Source of the DNA: Corynebacterium sp. Marseille-P4321
GTDB taxonomy: Bacteria; Actinomycetota; Actinomycetes; Mycobacteriales; Mycobacteriaceae
Assembly (NCBI RefSeq): GCF_903645305.1
Contig: NZ_CAHJXO010000001.1
Span: 372,001 to 436,000, forward strand
Length of the DNA: 64,000 bases
Direction of reading: 5' to 3'
Position numbers and translations under genes: made by a program. Under the pieces are notes generated by a model. The model had not been told where the DNA came from, ran no database searches, and worked only from the letters and a program-made list of their open reading frames with translations. Of this stretch, positions 35,721 to 43,483 are shown in pieces (the stretch's first letter is position 1; each line of letters starts with the position of its first letter).

Positions 35721-36431
35721 TTAATCGAAGATGCGGATCGGCTGCTTGATCACCAGCGGCTCGAAGCCGGGCTGGTACACCTTTGCCACCATCGTGTATT
35801 CACCGGTGAAGTCCAGGTCCCACGCGAACACTGCGTCGCAGCCGCCGCGGACGCTGTCCTCGCTGGCCAGCGTCATCGGCTGGCCGTGCTCGTCGAGAAG
35901 CTCCATGTCGATGCGGCAGGTGTCGTTCGAACCGAGTTCGCGCTTGTCCAAATCAACCGCATTGAGGGTGAGCTCGAGTTCTTTCGCGAAGTTCGAGTCG
36001 TAGCCTGCGGCGAGCACATATTGCATGTTGCCGTTCATGTAGCTGGCCGGTGCGATGACCTCGACGCTGGAGAAGCCCTGTTCCGGCAGGTTAGTGTACG
36101 TCGCCTTCACGTCGCGGGCGGTGCCGCCGCCGGGCGGCTGGGTGGACAGCAGGTAGGTGCCGTCACCGTTGTCCAACTCATCGTTGAAGGAGCCGCTGCC
36201 TTCCTGCTTCGCGCTTGTGGTGGAGCTGGTCTCCGCGCTCGATGTCTCAGAGCTGGTGGCCTCCGAGGTGGTGGTCTCCGCGCTGGTGGTGGCCTCCGAG
36301 CTGGTGGTCTCCACCGCGGAGAACGACGGCTCGCTCACCTCCGGCTCTTGTGCTTCGTTGCTGCACGCCGTCGCGGCGAGAGCGGTGGCGGCGATCACGC
36401 CAGCCAGGGCAGCGCGGTGGTTGCGCGACAT
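35721..36431 (-). CDS. Lipoprotein C of envelope cluster
   Basis: A 236-residue lipoprotein with lipobox ATAC (about Cys23). It continues EPSFSAVETTSSEATTS into a Ser/Thr/Glu-rich linker (to about residue 75), then a beta-rich domain (GTYLLSTQPPGGGTARDVKATY). The domain has two cysteines (SNDTCRID, RGGCDAVF) and ends LVIKQPIRIFD. ATG 36431 is chosen because the signal peptide MSRNHRAALAG starts there and GGAG precedes it. A strong minus-strand -10 TATACT (36488-36493) lies about 55 nt upstream. It sits between the two paralogous membrane proteins. Confidence 0.78.
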   Translation of the reverse strand: MSRNHRAALAGVIAATALAATACSNEAQEPEVSEPSFSAVETTSSEATTSAETTTSEATSSETSSAETSSTTSAKQEGSGSFNDELDNGDGTYLLSTQPPGGGTARDVKATYTNLPEQGFSSVEVIAPASYMNGNMQYVLAAGYDSNFAKELELTLNAVDLDKRELGSNDTCRIDMELLDEHGQPMTLASEDSVRGGCDAVFAWDLDFTGEYTMVAKVYQPGFEPLVIKQPIRIFD

Positions 36432-36498
36432 ATCAAACTCCGTTTTCTGCATCTTCTCTGCATGCTCGAGGTGAAAAAACTGCCGATAGTATACGCAG

Positions 36499-37758
36499 CT
36501 ACACGTCCTCGGTGCCCTCTGCGTCGCCCTCATCTTCGCCAGCCGGGGCGGGTGCCGGTGCGTCGCCAACGACCCAGGTCATCCAACCCTCCTCGTCGGC
36601 GATGTAGGCCACGAAGGAATCGGAGGTGATGCCCGGGGTGAAGTTGCTGCAGTATTGCAGGTCGCTGCGGGTGTCGCCCGGGTGCAGGGAGATCCTGCCG
36701 TACTCCTCAAGCAGCTCAACGCGCTGACCGCTCGGGAAGATAGCCACGTAGGTGTCCGGGGTCTCGAAGTAGGGCACGTAGCTCTGTGACCGCTCGCCGA
36801 GCGTGAAGCTGGTGGTGATGCACACGCGCTTTCCGTCGCCATCTTCCGCGTCTTCAACCGAGCCGCCGTCCACGGCCATCATGGAGCCGTCGTGGTAGAC
36901 CGAATCCACAGGCATGCCCTCGCCGAGCGGCACAGCGGCGTCGACGGCTTCCTTGAACAGGTCCGCCTGCACCGTCGGGGTGACCGGCTCAACGTCGAGG
37001 TAGTTCGGGCGCGAGAAGTCGAACAGCCCGTGGTCTTTGCGGGAGAAGTCGTACTGTTCCTGCAGGTTGTGCAGCTGGCGCGCCATCGGGTAAAGCACCT
37101 CGCACGGCGCGGACGCGGACATCCAGGTGCCCTTGAGCATTGGCTGCGAGCTGTACATCTGGCAGCGGTAGCCGGAACCGTCGGAGTTCGGCAGATCGTC
37201 AAGCGATTCCGGAATGCCCTCGGTCGGGTCCTTCGTCTGCTTCCAGCCGATAAGCTCCGGGTCGTTCGGGCTGGTGGCCTCGCCCTCCGGGCCGATTTCG
37301 GTGTACAGGGTCACGCGGATGTCCTTGCCGTCCGCGGTCTTTGCCACGCCGGTGCAGTAGCCTTCCTCGACGCGCACGTCGGTCACGCCGACAGAGTCGT
37401 AGAAATCCTGGCCCAGATCGCAATTCGTGATCTTGCCGCCGTCCAGCTTGGATTCCAGCGTCGCCTCATCCCAGCCCAGCGGTCCGAGCGGGGTGGAGCG
37501 CACCTTCTGGAAGATGAACAGCCCGCCGAGCAGGAGCGCGATGACGGCAAGAATCGCTAGCAGGATCTTCACCGGGTTCGGCAGCCCCGCGCTTTCCGAC
37601 GGCTGCCGCTGCGGCTCAGGCTGCTGAGACGGCTGCGACCACGTCTGTGTCGTGGATTGTGTCGTGGGCTGTGCATTGTATGCGGTGCTGCCTGCGGGTT
37701 CCGGCTGTGGGGCGGGCGCGCCCCAGTCGTAGCCGCCGGGATTGTTCGGGGTGGACAT
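36499..37758 (-). CDS. Single-pass membrane protein with large ectodomain (paralog 2)
   Basis: A 419-residue paralog of the protein at 34616-35719. The cytoplasmic N-terminus is rich in Pro, Gln and Thr (about 1-60), followed by a membrane helix (about 66-88) and an ectodomain from GPLGWDEATLESKLDGGKI. Shared blocks include CDLGQDFYDSVGVTDV, LIGWKQTKDP, SAPCEVLYPMARQLHNLQ and FSRKDHGLFDFSRPN. The C-terminus is acidic and Pro/Ala-rich. AAGGAG lies 10 nt before the ATG. The leader contains a stable stem-loop (37821-37845). Divergent from the J-domain-like gene at 38027. Confidence 0.76.
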   Translation of the reverse strand: MSTPNNPGGYDWGAPAPQPEPAGSTAYNAQPTTQSTTQTWSQPSQQPEPQRQPSESAGLPNPVKILLAILAVIALLLGGLFIFQKVRSTPLGPLGWDEATLESKLDGGKITNCDLGQDFYDSVGVTDVRVEEGYCTGVAKTADGKDIRVTLYTEIGPEGEATSPNDPELIGWKQTKDPTEGIPESLDDLPNSDGSGYRCQMYSSQPMLKGTWMSASAPCEVLYPMARQLHNLQEQYDFSRKDHGLFDFSRPNYLDVEPVTPTVQADLFKEAVDAAVPLGEGMPVDSVYHDGSMMAVDGGSVEDAEDGDGKRVCITTSFTLGERSQSYVPYFETPDTYVAIFPSGQRVELLEEYGRISLHPGDTRSDLQYCSNFTPGITSDSFVAYIADEEGWMTWVVGDAPAPAPAGEDEGDAEGTEDV

Positions 37759-37820
37759 AGTGCTGAAAGCTCCTTGGGAAACAACAACGTGGGATACGCG
37801 GTGCAGTATGCAAGGTAATG

Positions 37821-37952
37821 CCCCGGCTGCGTGTGGCAGCCGGGGAACATTCCCCACAGGGGTTAATAAAGCATTCCCACAATGCTTTTGCCATGATATT
37901 AACTTGTTTGCATTGTTTTCCCGTTTCTCGGTGCCCTGGGGGAATGCTCCCC
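37821..37952. promoter_or_regulatory. Stem-loop and twin GGGGAA-N2-TTCCCC palindromes between divergent genes
   Basis: CCCCGGCTGC (37821-37830) and GCAGCCGGGG (37836-37845) form a 10-bp stem with a GTGTG loop. Overlapping it is GGGGAACATTCCCC (37842-37855), and a sister palindrome GGGGAATGCTCCCC lies at 37939-37952. An AT-rich promoter-like stretch (about 37860-37925) lies between them. This may be a shared operator for both directions plus an RNA leader structure for the minus-strand gene. Confidence 0.55.
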
Positions 37953-38026
37953 GCGTTGCCGTGTGCGGGACCGTTTTAACGTTTACGCTGTGACGGAACG
38001 CGACACACGACTGAGAAAGGTGCACC

Positions 38027-39025
38027 ATGGCACACTACGACCTGTATAACTCCATCGGCCTGGACCGCTCGAAGGACCCGGCAACGTTGGCGGCTGAGTT
38101 GGATGAGCGCATCAACTCCGGTGTGGCCACCAACCCCGGTGGTATGGAGGAGCTGAAGATCGCCCGAGGCATTCTTGGCGACGCTCAGCGCCGCACCCTC
38201 TACGATCAGAAGCTGGCGGACACGAACGCGCCCGACATCAACATTGCCGCGCTGCGCGACCTGGCTAACGCTGACTTCGGTGGAGCACAGGCAGGCGCTC
38301 CGGCGGGTGCGCCGGCCGGTGCCGCCGCAGGTGCTGCTTTCCCGGGTGGCGGTCAGGACGGCGCCACCAGCGTGAAGGTCTCCCCGGCAGGCGACGGCGA
38401 GAAGGGCCCGAGCGCACTCGACCGCGGCCGCGAGAGCTTCAACAAGGCGAAGGAGAACCTCACGCCGGCGATGGAGAAGACCCGCGCCGAGTACGCGCGT
38501 TCCTCCAAGGGCATCATCGCAGCCACCGCGATCGCCACCGCGCTGGTTATGCTGCTTATCTGGGGCCTGTTCGCCGCGTTCGGCGGCGATTCCGGCGAGC
38601 GCAAGGCGAAGGCCATTACGAACGAGTTCCTGCAGTTGCGCACAAACGAGGAGACGGAGCGCTGGCTCATCGACAACGCGGCAGGCGAATCACGTGCTGC
38701 AATCATCGACGAACTTGAGGTGGGCGACGGCTACACCGGCGTAGACAACTACTTCGGTGCGTCTGAGCCGAAGGCCGGCGAGGTGATGAACTTCAAGGAC
38801 TTCGCGAAGATTTACAGCCGCTACGATGAGGACGCGTACTACCGTGGTCTCAGCCGGTTGGGTATGGATGAGGCATACTTCGTTCAGGTCAATAACTCCA
38901 ACGGCAGCGGCGCTGGCGGCATGGTGATCGCATTTATCGAGGGTGGTAAGGCCAAGGTCGGTTACCTCGAGGAAGGCCTTCCGGACATCGATTCCGAGCT
39001 GTCCGATATCTACTCGCTCTTCTAA
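38027..39025 (+). CDS. Membrane protein with degenerate J-domain
   Basis: A 332-residue protein. The N-terminus (MAHYDLYNSIGLDRSKDPATLAAEL ... RGILGDAQRRTLYDQKLA, split here) has the helix pattern of a DnaJ domain but lacks the HPD tripeptide needed to stimulate Hsp70. An Ala/Gly-rich linker (about 85-115) leads to a membrane helix (about 162-186) and an extracellular domain of ~140 residues (EFLQLRTNEETERWLIDNAAGES, VDNYFGASEPKAGEVMNF) with no cysteines. GAAAGG precedes the ATG. It is followed after 33 nt by the second pseudokinase, so the pair is probably an operon. Function unknown; protein-protein adaptor is inferred. Confidence 0.75.
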   Translation: MAHYDLYNSIGLDRSKDPATLAAELDERINSGVATNPGGMEELKIARGILGDAQRRTLYDQKLADTNAPDINIAALRDLANADFGGAQAGAPAGAPAGAAAGAAFPGGGQDGATSVKVSPAGDGEKGPSALDRGRESFNKAKENLTPAMEKTRAEYARSSKGIIAATAIATALVMLLIWGLFAAFGGDSGERKAKAITNEFLQLRTNEETERWLIDNAAGESRAAIIDELEVGDGYTGVDNYFGASEPKAGEVMNFKDFAKIYSRYDEDAYYRGLSRLGMDEAYFVQVNNSNGSGAGGMVIAFIEGGKAKVGYLEEGLPDIDSELSDIYSLF

Positions 39026-39058
39026 CCCCCTGACCGCCCGCAACCCAGAAGGAACACC

Positions 39059-40441
39059 ATGGTTGACTCCCAGCTCGCCAAGATCCTGAACGACAAGTAC
39101 GCCTTGTCCAACGGGTCCGAGAAGGCCAGCACCGACATTTCCACCCTGTACACCGCCACAAACACGTGGGGCACCTCCACGGTTGAGGTGGAGTACTTCA
39201 ACGACCCGGTGCCGGAGGCCGCCGCGGAGGAGCTGGCGAATGTCGCTGGCTCCCTGGGCTGGCTGGAGAACAACGCGGTGTTTACGGTCCGCGATTGCGG
39301 GCTCACCGAGGACAGCCGCCTGTACGTGCTGCGTGAGGAGCCGCAGGGCACACCGCTTCGCTCGCTTATCGACGGTCGCGCCACCTGGGGCACACCCTTT
39401 TCCAACCAGGAAGCCGAGCAGCTCTTGGGCCCTGTCGCCCAGGCTATCGACCACTACAACTCCGCGGGCCGCGCAAACTTCCTGTCGCGTTCCATCGACA
39501 CTGACCACCTGCTCGTGCAGCAGGGCGGTCCAGTACCGCTGAAGCTGTCGCTGGTTGGCCCCACCGCAGGGGCGGGTCTGGCGTCCGAGAACAAGAACCG
39601 CCGCGCCTTCGCCGAGATCCTCGCGGAGATGACCGGCGCAGAGGTGGATGAGGAGGCGCTGGAGAACACCAACAGCGCCACCGACTACCTGCTGTCTGTG
39701 GTCCGGCCGCCGGCTCCACAGGCCCCGCCGGCAGCGGCGCCTACCCCGGAGCCGCAGTACTGGGAGCCGCAGCCGGAACCGGCGCCGCAGCCCGAGCCGG
39801 AGACGGAATCGATCCTGCCGCCGCCCCCGCCGGAGCCGGAAGTCCCCCGCCCGCAGCAGTACTTCCCGGACACGGACCCGGGCATGGAGCCGGTCGGTGG
39901 CACTGCGCAGTACGGCTACGCGGATTACCAGCAGCCCTACCAGGAGCCGCAGAAGAAGCGAAAGGCGTGGCCGTGGGTGCTCGCCGGCGTGCTGCTGCTC
40001 GGTGGCGCTGGCGCTGGCGGCTACTGGTGGTACACCCAGAACCCGCAGACTGAGCCGTGGACGGGCGTGAACGCGGAGATCGCGGAGCAGTTCCCGGACA
40101 TCGTCTCCGACGAAGCGGAGGGCACCGGCTTCCAGGGCCTGACTTGCCACGCCGGCGAAGTTGCGGGCGATGAGAAAGGCAAGGTCCGTTGCGCCGACGC
40201 GGATGCTGGCGTGAGCATTGTGAAGTACGAAAACGTCGAGGCGCGCGACAAGGCCATCCCGGGCCTAGAGAAAGCGGAGCACTTCGGCAGTGAGTCCTGT
40301 CAGATCCGCAGCGTGAAGATGGAGGGCCAGGACCTGCCCGCCTACTACGTCGCCCCGGAGGGCGAGGAGCTCGGCGTGTACTCCTTCCTGGTCAACGGCA
40401 ATGACGCGGAGCAGATGCGTCTGCGTCTGCCAATCTGCTAG
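39059..40441 (+). CDS. Membrane pseudokinase 2 with shared extracellular domain
   Basis: A 460-residue paralog of the protein at 30618. The kinase-like part (1 to about 210) has hinge LYVLREEPQGTPLRSLID. RANFLSRSIDTDHLLV stands where the catalytic loop should be and LVGPTAG where DFG should be, so it is predicted inactive. A long Pro/Glu/Gln linker (about 220-295), a membrane helix (about 303-322) and the ectodomain (VNAEIAEQFPDIVSDEAEG ... LRLPIC, two Cys pairs) follow. AAGGAACACC precedes the ATG. Its 3' end meets the kinase gene tail to tail with 3 nt between stop codons. Confidence 0.78.
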   Translation: MVDSQLAKILNDKYALSNGSEKASTDISTLYTATNTWGTSTVEVEYFNDPVPEAAAEELANVAGSLGWLENNAVFTVRDCGLTEDSRLYVLREEPQGTPLRSLIDGRATWGTPFSNQEAEQLLGPVAQAIDHYNSAGRANFLSRSIDTDHLLVQQGGPVPLKLSLVGPTAGAGLASENKNRRAFAEILAEMTGAEVDEEALENTNSATDYLLSVVRPPAPQAPPAAAPTPEPQYWEPQPEPAPQPEPETESILPPPPPEPEVPRPQQYFPDTDPGMEPVGGTAQYGYADYQQPYQEPQKKRKAWPWVLAGVLLLGGAGAGGYWWYTQNPQTEPWTGVNAEIAEQFPDIVSDEAEGTGFQGLTCHAGEVAGDEKGKVRCADADAGVSIVKYENVEARDKAIPGLEKAEHFGSESCQIRSVKMEGQDLPAYYVAPEGEELGVYSFLVNGNDAEQMRLRLPIC

Positions 40442-40444
40442 CGC

Positions 40445-41893
40445 CTAGCACACCGGCAGGTTAAGCCGGTCGCGCTGCGCGTCCGGGCCCGCCACCAAGA
40501 TGGCGTAGCGGTCGCGCGGCGCCTCCAGCACCACGGCGTACGCGTTATCGGACGCGCCGGGCAGCTGGCCGGAGCGGATGGTGCAGCGCGCCGAGGTGAA
40601 CTCCTCCAGGCCGTCCGCGGGCACGGCGGCGGCGCGCTGCCCACCGGAGCCGTAGTCCGCCACCACGAAGGACACGCCCGGGCCGGTGCAGGACACCTTC
40701 GCGCGCTGAGCTCCCTCGGGCTCGCCGGCGGTGCAGGTGGTGCCCGCCCACCCGGCGCCGCCCTGGTGCTCGGCCACCAGCTGGGGGAACGCCGCGGCGA
40801 TGGGTGCTTCCGGCGCTGCCCAAGGTTGTTCGCCGCCGAACACGTACAGCCCACCGGCGGCCGCGAGCGCGGCGACGGTCACGGTGGCCACCACCGGCTT
40901 CTTCCAACCGCGGCGGCGTGGCGTGGGGGTGTCGGGTGCCTGGTCGGGTGCCTGGTCGGGTGCCTGGTCGGGTGTTCGGTTGGGTTCGGGGTCGGTGCGC
41001 GGAGCCGTCGATAAGCGCGATTGCTCCAATGCCTCAAGAAACGCCCCGGCGGTGGGGAAGCGCTTCGCCGGGTCGTTGTCCAGCGCGCGGGTGAATACCT
41101 CGGAGGCGGGCACGCGCTCCAAATAGTCCAGCGGGCGGTCGCCGCGCCACGCCACATCGCTCATCGTGTTGGCCAGCTGCTGGCGCGACACCATCTCCAA
41201 CGCAACCAGGGCAAACGCGTAGTTGTCTGAGGCTGGCGTGGGCTCCGGGGCGAGCAAATCCTCGCCCGGTTTGAACATCTCCGGCGCCATGTAGCGCGGT
41301 GTGCCCACGAAATGCCCCTCCTGGGTCACGCGCGGGTTGTCCGCAACGTGCGAGACCCCGAAATCCGTGAGCATCGCCCCGCGCGGCTGGAGGATGATGT
41401 TCGCGGGCTTGATGTCGCGGTGCACGATCGGCTCAGTGAGCGACCCGCCAGCGCGCCCCGGGTCGTCGGGGTTGTGCAGGTAATCCAGCGCCGAGGCGAT
41501 CGGCGTCAGGATTTTCACCGTCTGGGCCACGGAGTAGCGCTGCGTGGTGCGATCGAGCGCGTCGGCAAGCGTGGGCCCGGGGCAGTACTCCATGGCGAAG
41601 TACGGCACGCCGCCCGGCGCGACTTGGCCCTGGTAGACCTGCACGATTGCCGGGTGGCGCAGCTGCGCCATCGTCTGCATTTCCTTGTTGAAGCGGTCGA
41701 TGGAGCGCTGCTCGCCGATGAGGTTGGTGTTAATCGCCTTGATTGCCACGTCGCGGCCGAGGTGCATGTCGCGGGCTTTCAGCACCACGCCCATGCCGCC
41801 GCGGCCCGCCACCTCGCCGAGCTCGTAACCCTGCGAAGTGAGGTGCTCGACCAGCCCGTCCCATTGGTGCGAGGAAAAACCGTGCTCCATCAT
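40445..41893 (-). CDS. Receptor-type Ser/Thr protein kinase
   Basis: A 482-residue transmembrane kinase. The catalytic domain has the glycine loop AGRGGMGVV, Lys52 (VAIKAIN), HRDIKPANI (158-166), DFG (177-179) and GTPRYMAPE (198-206), all intact. The juxtamembrane linker carries three DQAP repeats (nt 40939-40975, 12-bp units). A membrane helix (about 334-354) leads to an ectodomain with WAAPEAPIAAAFPQLVAEHQ, two Cys pairs and ending RLNLPVC. That ectodomain is shared with the pseudokinases at 30618 and 39059, instead of the PASTA repeats of PknB. The next gene upstream encodes an FHA protein, a likely phospho-threonine reader. ATG 41893 or 41890 is the start. Confidence 0.92.
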   Translation of the reverse strand: MMEHGFSSHQWDGLVEHLTSQGYELGEVAGRGGMGVVLKARDMHLGRDVAIKAINTNLIGEQRSIDRFNKEMQTMAQLRHPAIVQVYQGQVAPGGVPYFAMEYCPGPTLADALDRTTQRYSVAQTVKILTPIASALDYLHNPDDPGRAGGSLTEPIVHRDIKPANIILQPRGAMLTDFGVSHVADNPRVTQEGHFVGTPRYMAPEMFKPGEDLLAPEPTPASDNYAFALVALEMVSRQQLANTMSDVAWRGDRPLDYLERVPASEVFTRALDNDPAKRFPTAGAFLEALEQSRLSTAPRTDPEPNRTPDQAPDQAPDQAPDTPTPRRRGWKKPVVATVTVAALAAAGGLYVFGGEQPWAAPEAPIAAAFPQLVAEHQGGAGWAGTTCTAGEPEGAQRAKVSCTGPGVSFVVADYGSGGQRAAAVPADGLEEFTSARCTIRSGQLPGASDNAYAVVLEAPRDRYAILVAGPDAQRDRLNLPVC

Positions 41894-41898
41894 CGCCC

Positions 41899-42570
41899 CT
41901 ACTGCGGCCGGTAGTGCTCAGCGGCGTACTTCGCCAGCTGGATGCGCCACGGCACCTGCGTGGGGCCTTTTTGGAACTCGGGCACGCCGGCGCGCTCCAG
42001 GGCGTCGACAATGCGCTGCATGCGCTGGTTCGTTTGTTTCTGCGTCCAGTTGAGTTGGGCAGCAAGCTTATCGACGCTCGGTGTCACCCGATGCGGTTCC
42101 GCCGACGGGTCCTGCCACAGCGGATCCGCGAGCGCCCGCAGCAACCGCAGCTGCTCCGCGTTCGGCTCGAAGCCTTCGGCGGTGAACGCGCCGTCCGGGG
42201 GAGGGGTGCGGTCCGCAGCCGGCTGGGGCACCGCGTTGAACAGGGCGATCTCGTAGGCCATGTGTTTCGTCTCGAACGTCACGGCCACCTCGCCCGGCGG
42301 CAGCGGCAGCGTGGTGTTCGGGCTGAGCCTCAGCGGGGTGAACTGGTTGCGGCCCCGCGCGATGATGCGGGCGGTAAGCGTTTCTCCAGCGTTGTGGATG
42401 TACCACGCGCCGTGGTGCTTCCAAATCTGCAGGAACCTGCGGTGCATTGCCGGGTCGTCCTCGCCGATCGGGATGGTGCCGGCGCGGCCGAGCATGACGG
42501 AATCGTCCGGGGTGAGGTGGTAGCGGTTGCCCACCAAATCGTCGACAAGCAAATGTCCTATAGGCAGCAC
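41899..42570 (-). CDS. FHA-domain protein with C-terminal winged helix
   Basis: A 223-residue cytoplasmic protein. Residues about 10-110 read as a forkhead-associated domain (VMLGRAGTIPIGEDD, HRRFLQIWKHHGAWYIHN, RIIARGRNQF). The C-terminal part (about 130-205) has a helix-turn-helix-like TPSVDKLAAQLNWTQKQTNQ and RMQRIVDALERAGV. GTG 42570 is chosen because TAGAAT (42578-42583, minus strand) lies exactly 7 nt upstream; the ATG at 42600 would lie above the transcription start. It precedes the kinase gene by 5 nt, so kinase and phospho-reader are co-transcribed. Possible output: phosphorylation-dependent transcription control (inference). Confidence 0.8.
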   Translation of the reverse strand: MLPIGHLLVDDLVGNRYHLTPDDSVMLGRAGTIPIGEDDPAMHRRFLQIWKHHGAWYIHNAGETLTARIIARGRNQFTPLRLSPNTTLPLPPGEVAVTFETKHMAYEIALFNAVPQPAADRTPPPDGAFTAEGFEPNAEQLRLLRALADPLWQDPSAEPHRVTPSVDKLAAQLNWTQKQTNQRMQRIVDALERAGVPEFQKGPTQVPWRIQLAKYAAEHYRPQ

Positions 42571-42608
42571 GCGATGAATTCTATCGCGGAGCGCTAACAT
42601 GATTCACC

Positions 42609-43346
42609 ATGCGGTTGAAGCGAGAGACAATGGTGGCGGTATGCGCGGCGCTGGGCCTGGGCGCGGCATTGACGGGCTGCGCCGCCCAGGACGTGGCGGA
42701 GCCGCAAGCCCCCGCCTTCACCAGCATTCCCGACGAAACGGCGGGGGCCGAGGCCGAGTCGAAGACGGAGGAAGCCGAGGAAGACGAGGACTCTGACGAG
42801 GACTCCGAGGACGGGGAAGAAGGCACCAAGACCAAGGAATCCAAGGGCAAGGATTCCAAGGGCAAGGAGTCGGGCACGAAGGCCAAGGAGACCACCTCGC
42901 GCAAGCCTTCCGCCACGCGCGGGCCGGACGTGCCGGTCAACCCTGCCGCCTACGAGCGCGCCGGGATGAGCGTGTTCACCTATGACCTGGGCTCGTACTC
43001 CGGCACCTGCGCGATCTCTCCGCACGGCGCGACCTGCCAGGGCCGCACGCCGGCGGACGCACCGACGGTCACCGCGGTGCCGCTGCCGCCGCGCAAGGCC
43101 GACGCGATCTACACGGGCGACGACGGCATGCACTTCACCGTCTTCGAGGGCGTGGGCCCCTCGCAAGGCCGCGTGGAGGCAGGCCAGTCCATCACCGTGG
43201 AGGAAAACTCCTGCTGGTACCCAACGGACGACACGCTGCGCTGCCGTTCGCGCGGCAACACCTTCACCATCGAGCCGGACGGCACGATTGTCACCGACGG
43301 CCAGCTCGACCCGCCACCGGTGTGGACGCTGCCTGACTACTACTAG
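42609..43346 (+). CDS. Lipoprotein D of envelope cluster
   Basis: A 245-residue lipoprotein with lipobox LTGC (Cys24). It continues AQDVAEPQAPAFTSIPDETA, then a Glu/Asp-rich and Lys-rich charged linker (about 45-105), then a ~130-residue domain with four cysteines (YSGTCAISPHGATCQGR, ENSCWYPTDDTLRCRSRG). The paired-Cys beta domain resembles a small SH3- or sdpI-like fold by pattern only. TAACAT (42595-42600) is 8 nt from the ATG, indicating a leaderless transcript divergent from the FHA gene. Same build as lipoproteins A-C. Confidence 0.8.
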   Translation: MRLKRETMVAVCAALGLGAALTGCAAQDVAEPQAPAFTSIPDETAGAEAESKTEEAEEDEDSDEDSEDGEEGTKTKESKGKDSKGKESGTKAKETTSRKPSATRGPDVPVNPAAYERAGMSVFTYDLGSYSGTCAISPHGATCQGRTPADAPTVTAVPLPPRKADAIYTGDDGMHFTVFEGVGPSQGRVEAGQSITVEENSCWYPTDDTLRCRSRGNTFTIEPDGTIVTDGQLDPPPVWTLPDYY

Positions 43347-43352
43347 GGCGCT

Positions 43353-43381
43353 TTGCTGCTACCTTTGGCGAGAACTAATGT
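43353..43381 (+). promoter_or_regulatory. Promoter of the PTS EII gene
   Basis: TTGCTG (43353-43358) and TAATGT (43376-43381) are 17 bp apart. The predicted start near 43388 places the hairpin at 43411-43452 inside the transcribed leader. Confidence 0.6.
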
Positions 43382-43410
43382 GAGTACCATGCAACACGAC
43401 AGTTGTGTGA

Positions 43411-43456
43411 GACCCGGGACACACGCGTAGATTTCTACGCCCGTCCCGGGTCTTTT
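43411..43456 (+). terminator. Leader terminator/attenuator before PTS EIIBCA gene
   Basis: GACCCGGGAC (43411-43420) pairs with GTCCCGGGTC (43443-43452) and is followed by TTTTT; an inner GCGTAG/CTACGC hairpin strengthens it. GTGTG (about 43405-43409) can instead pair with CACAC (43420-43424), an alternative fold that would break the terminator. It may also terminate the lipoprotein D message. Confidence 0.7.
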
Positions 43457-43483
43457 TCGTTGCCATGCGAAAGGAGTTCAAAG

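Noticed and set aside
37246..37255. GCCGATAAGC as another copy of the dispersed motif
   Set aside because: It encodes part of a conserved LIGWK stretch shared with the paralog and has a mismatch in the invariant CGTCG half.
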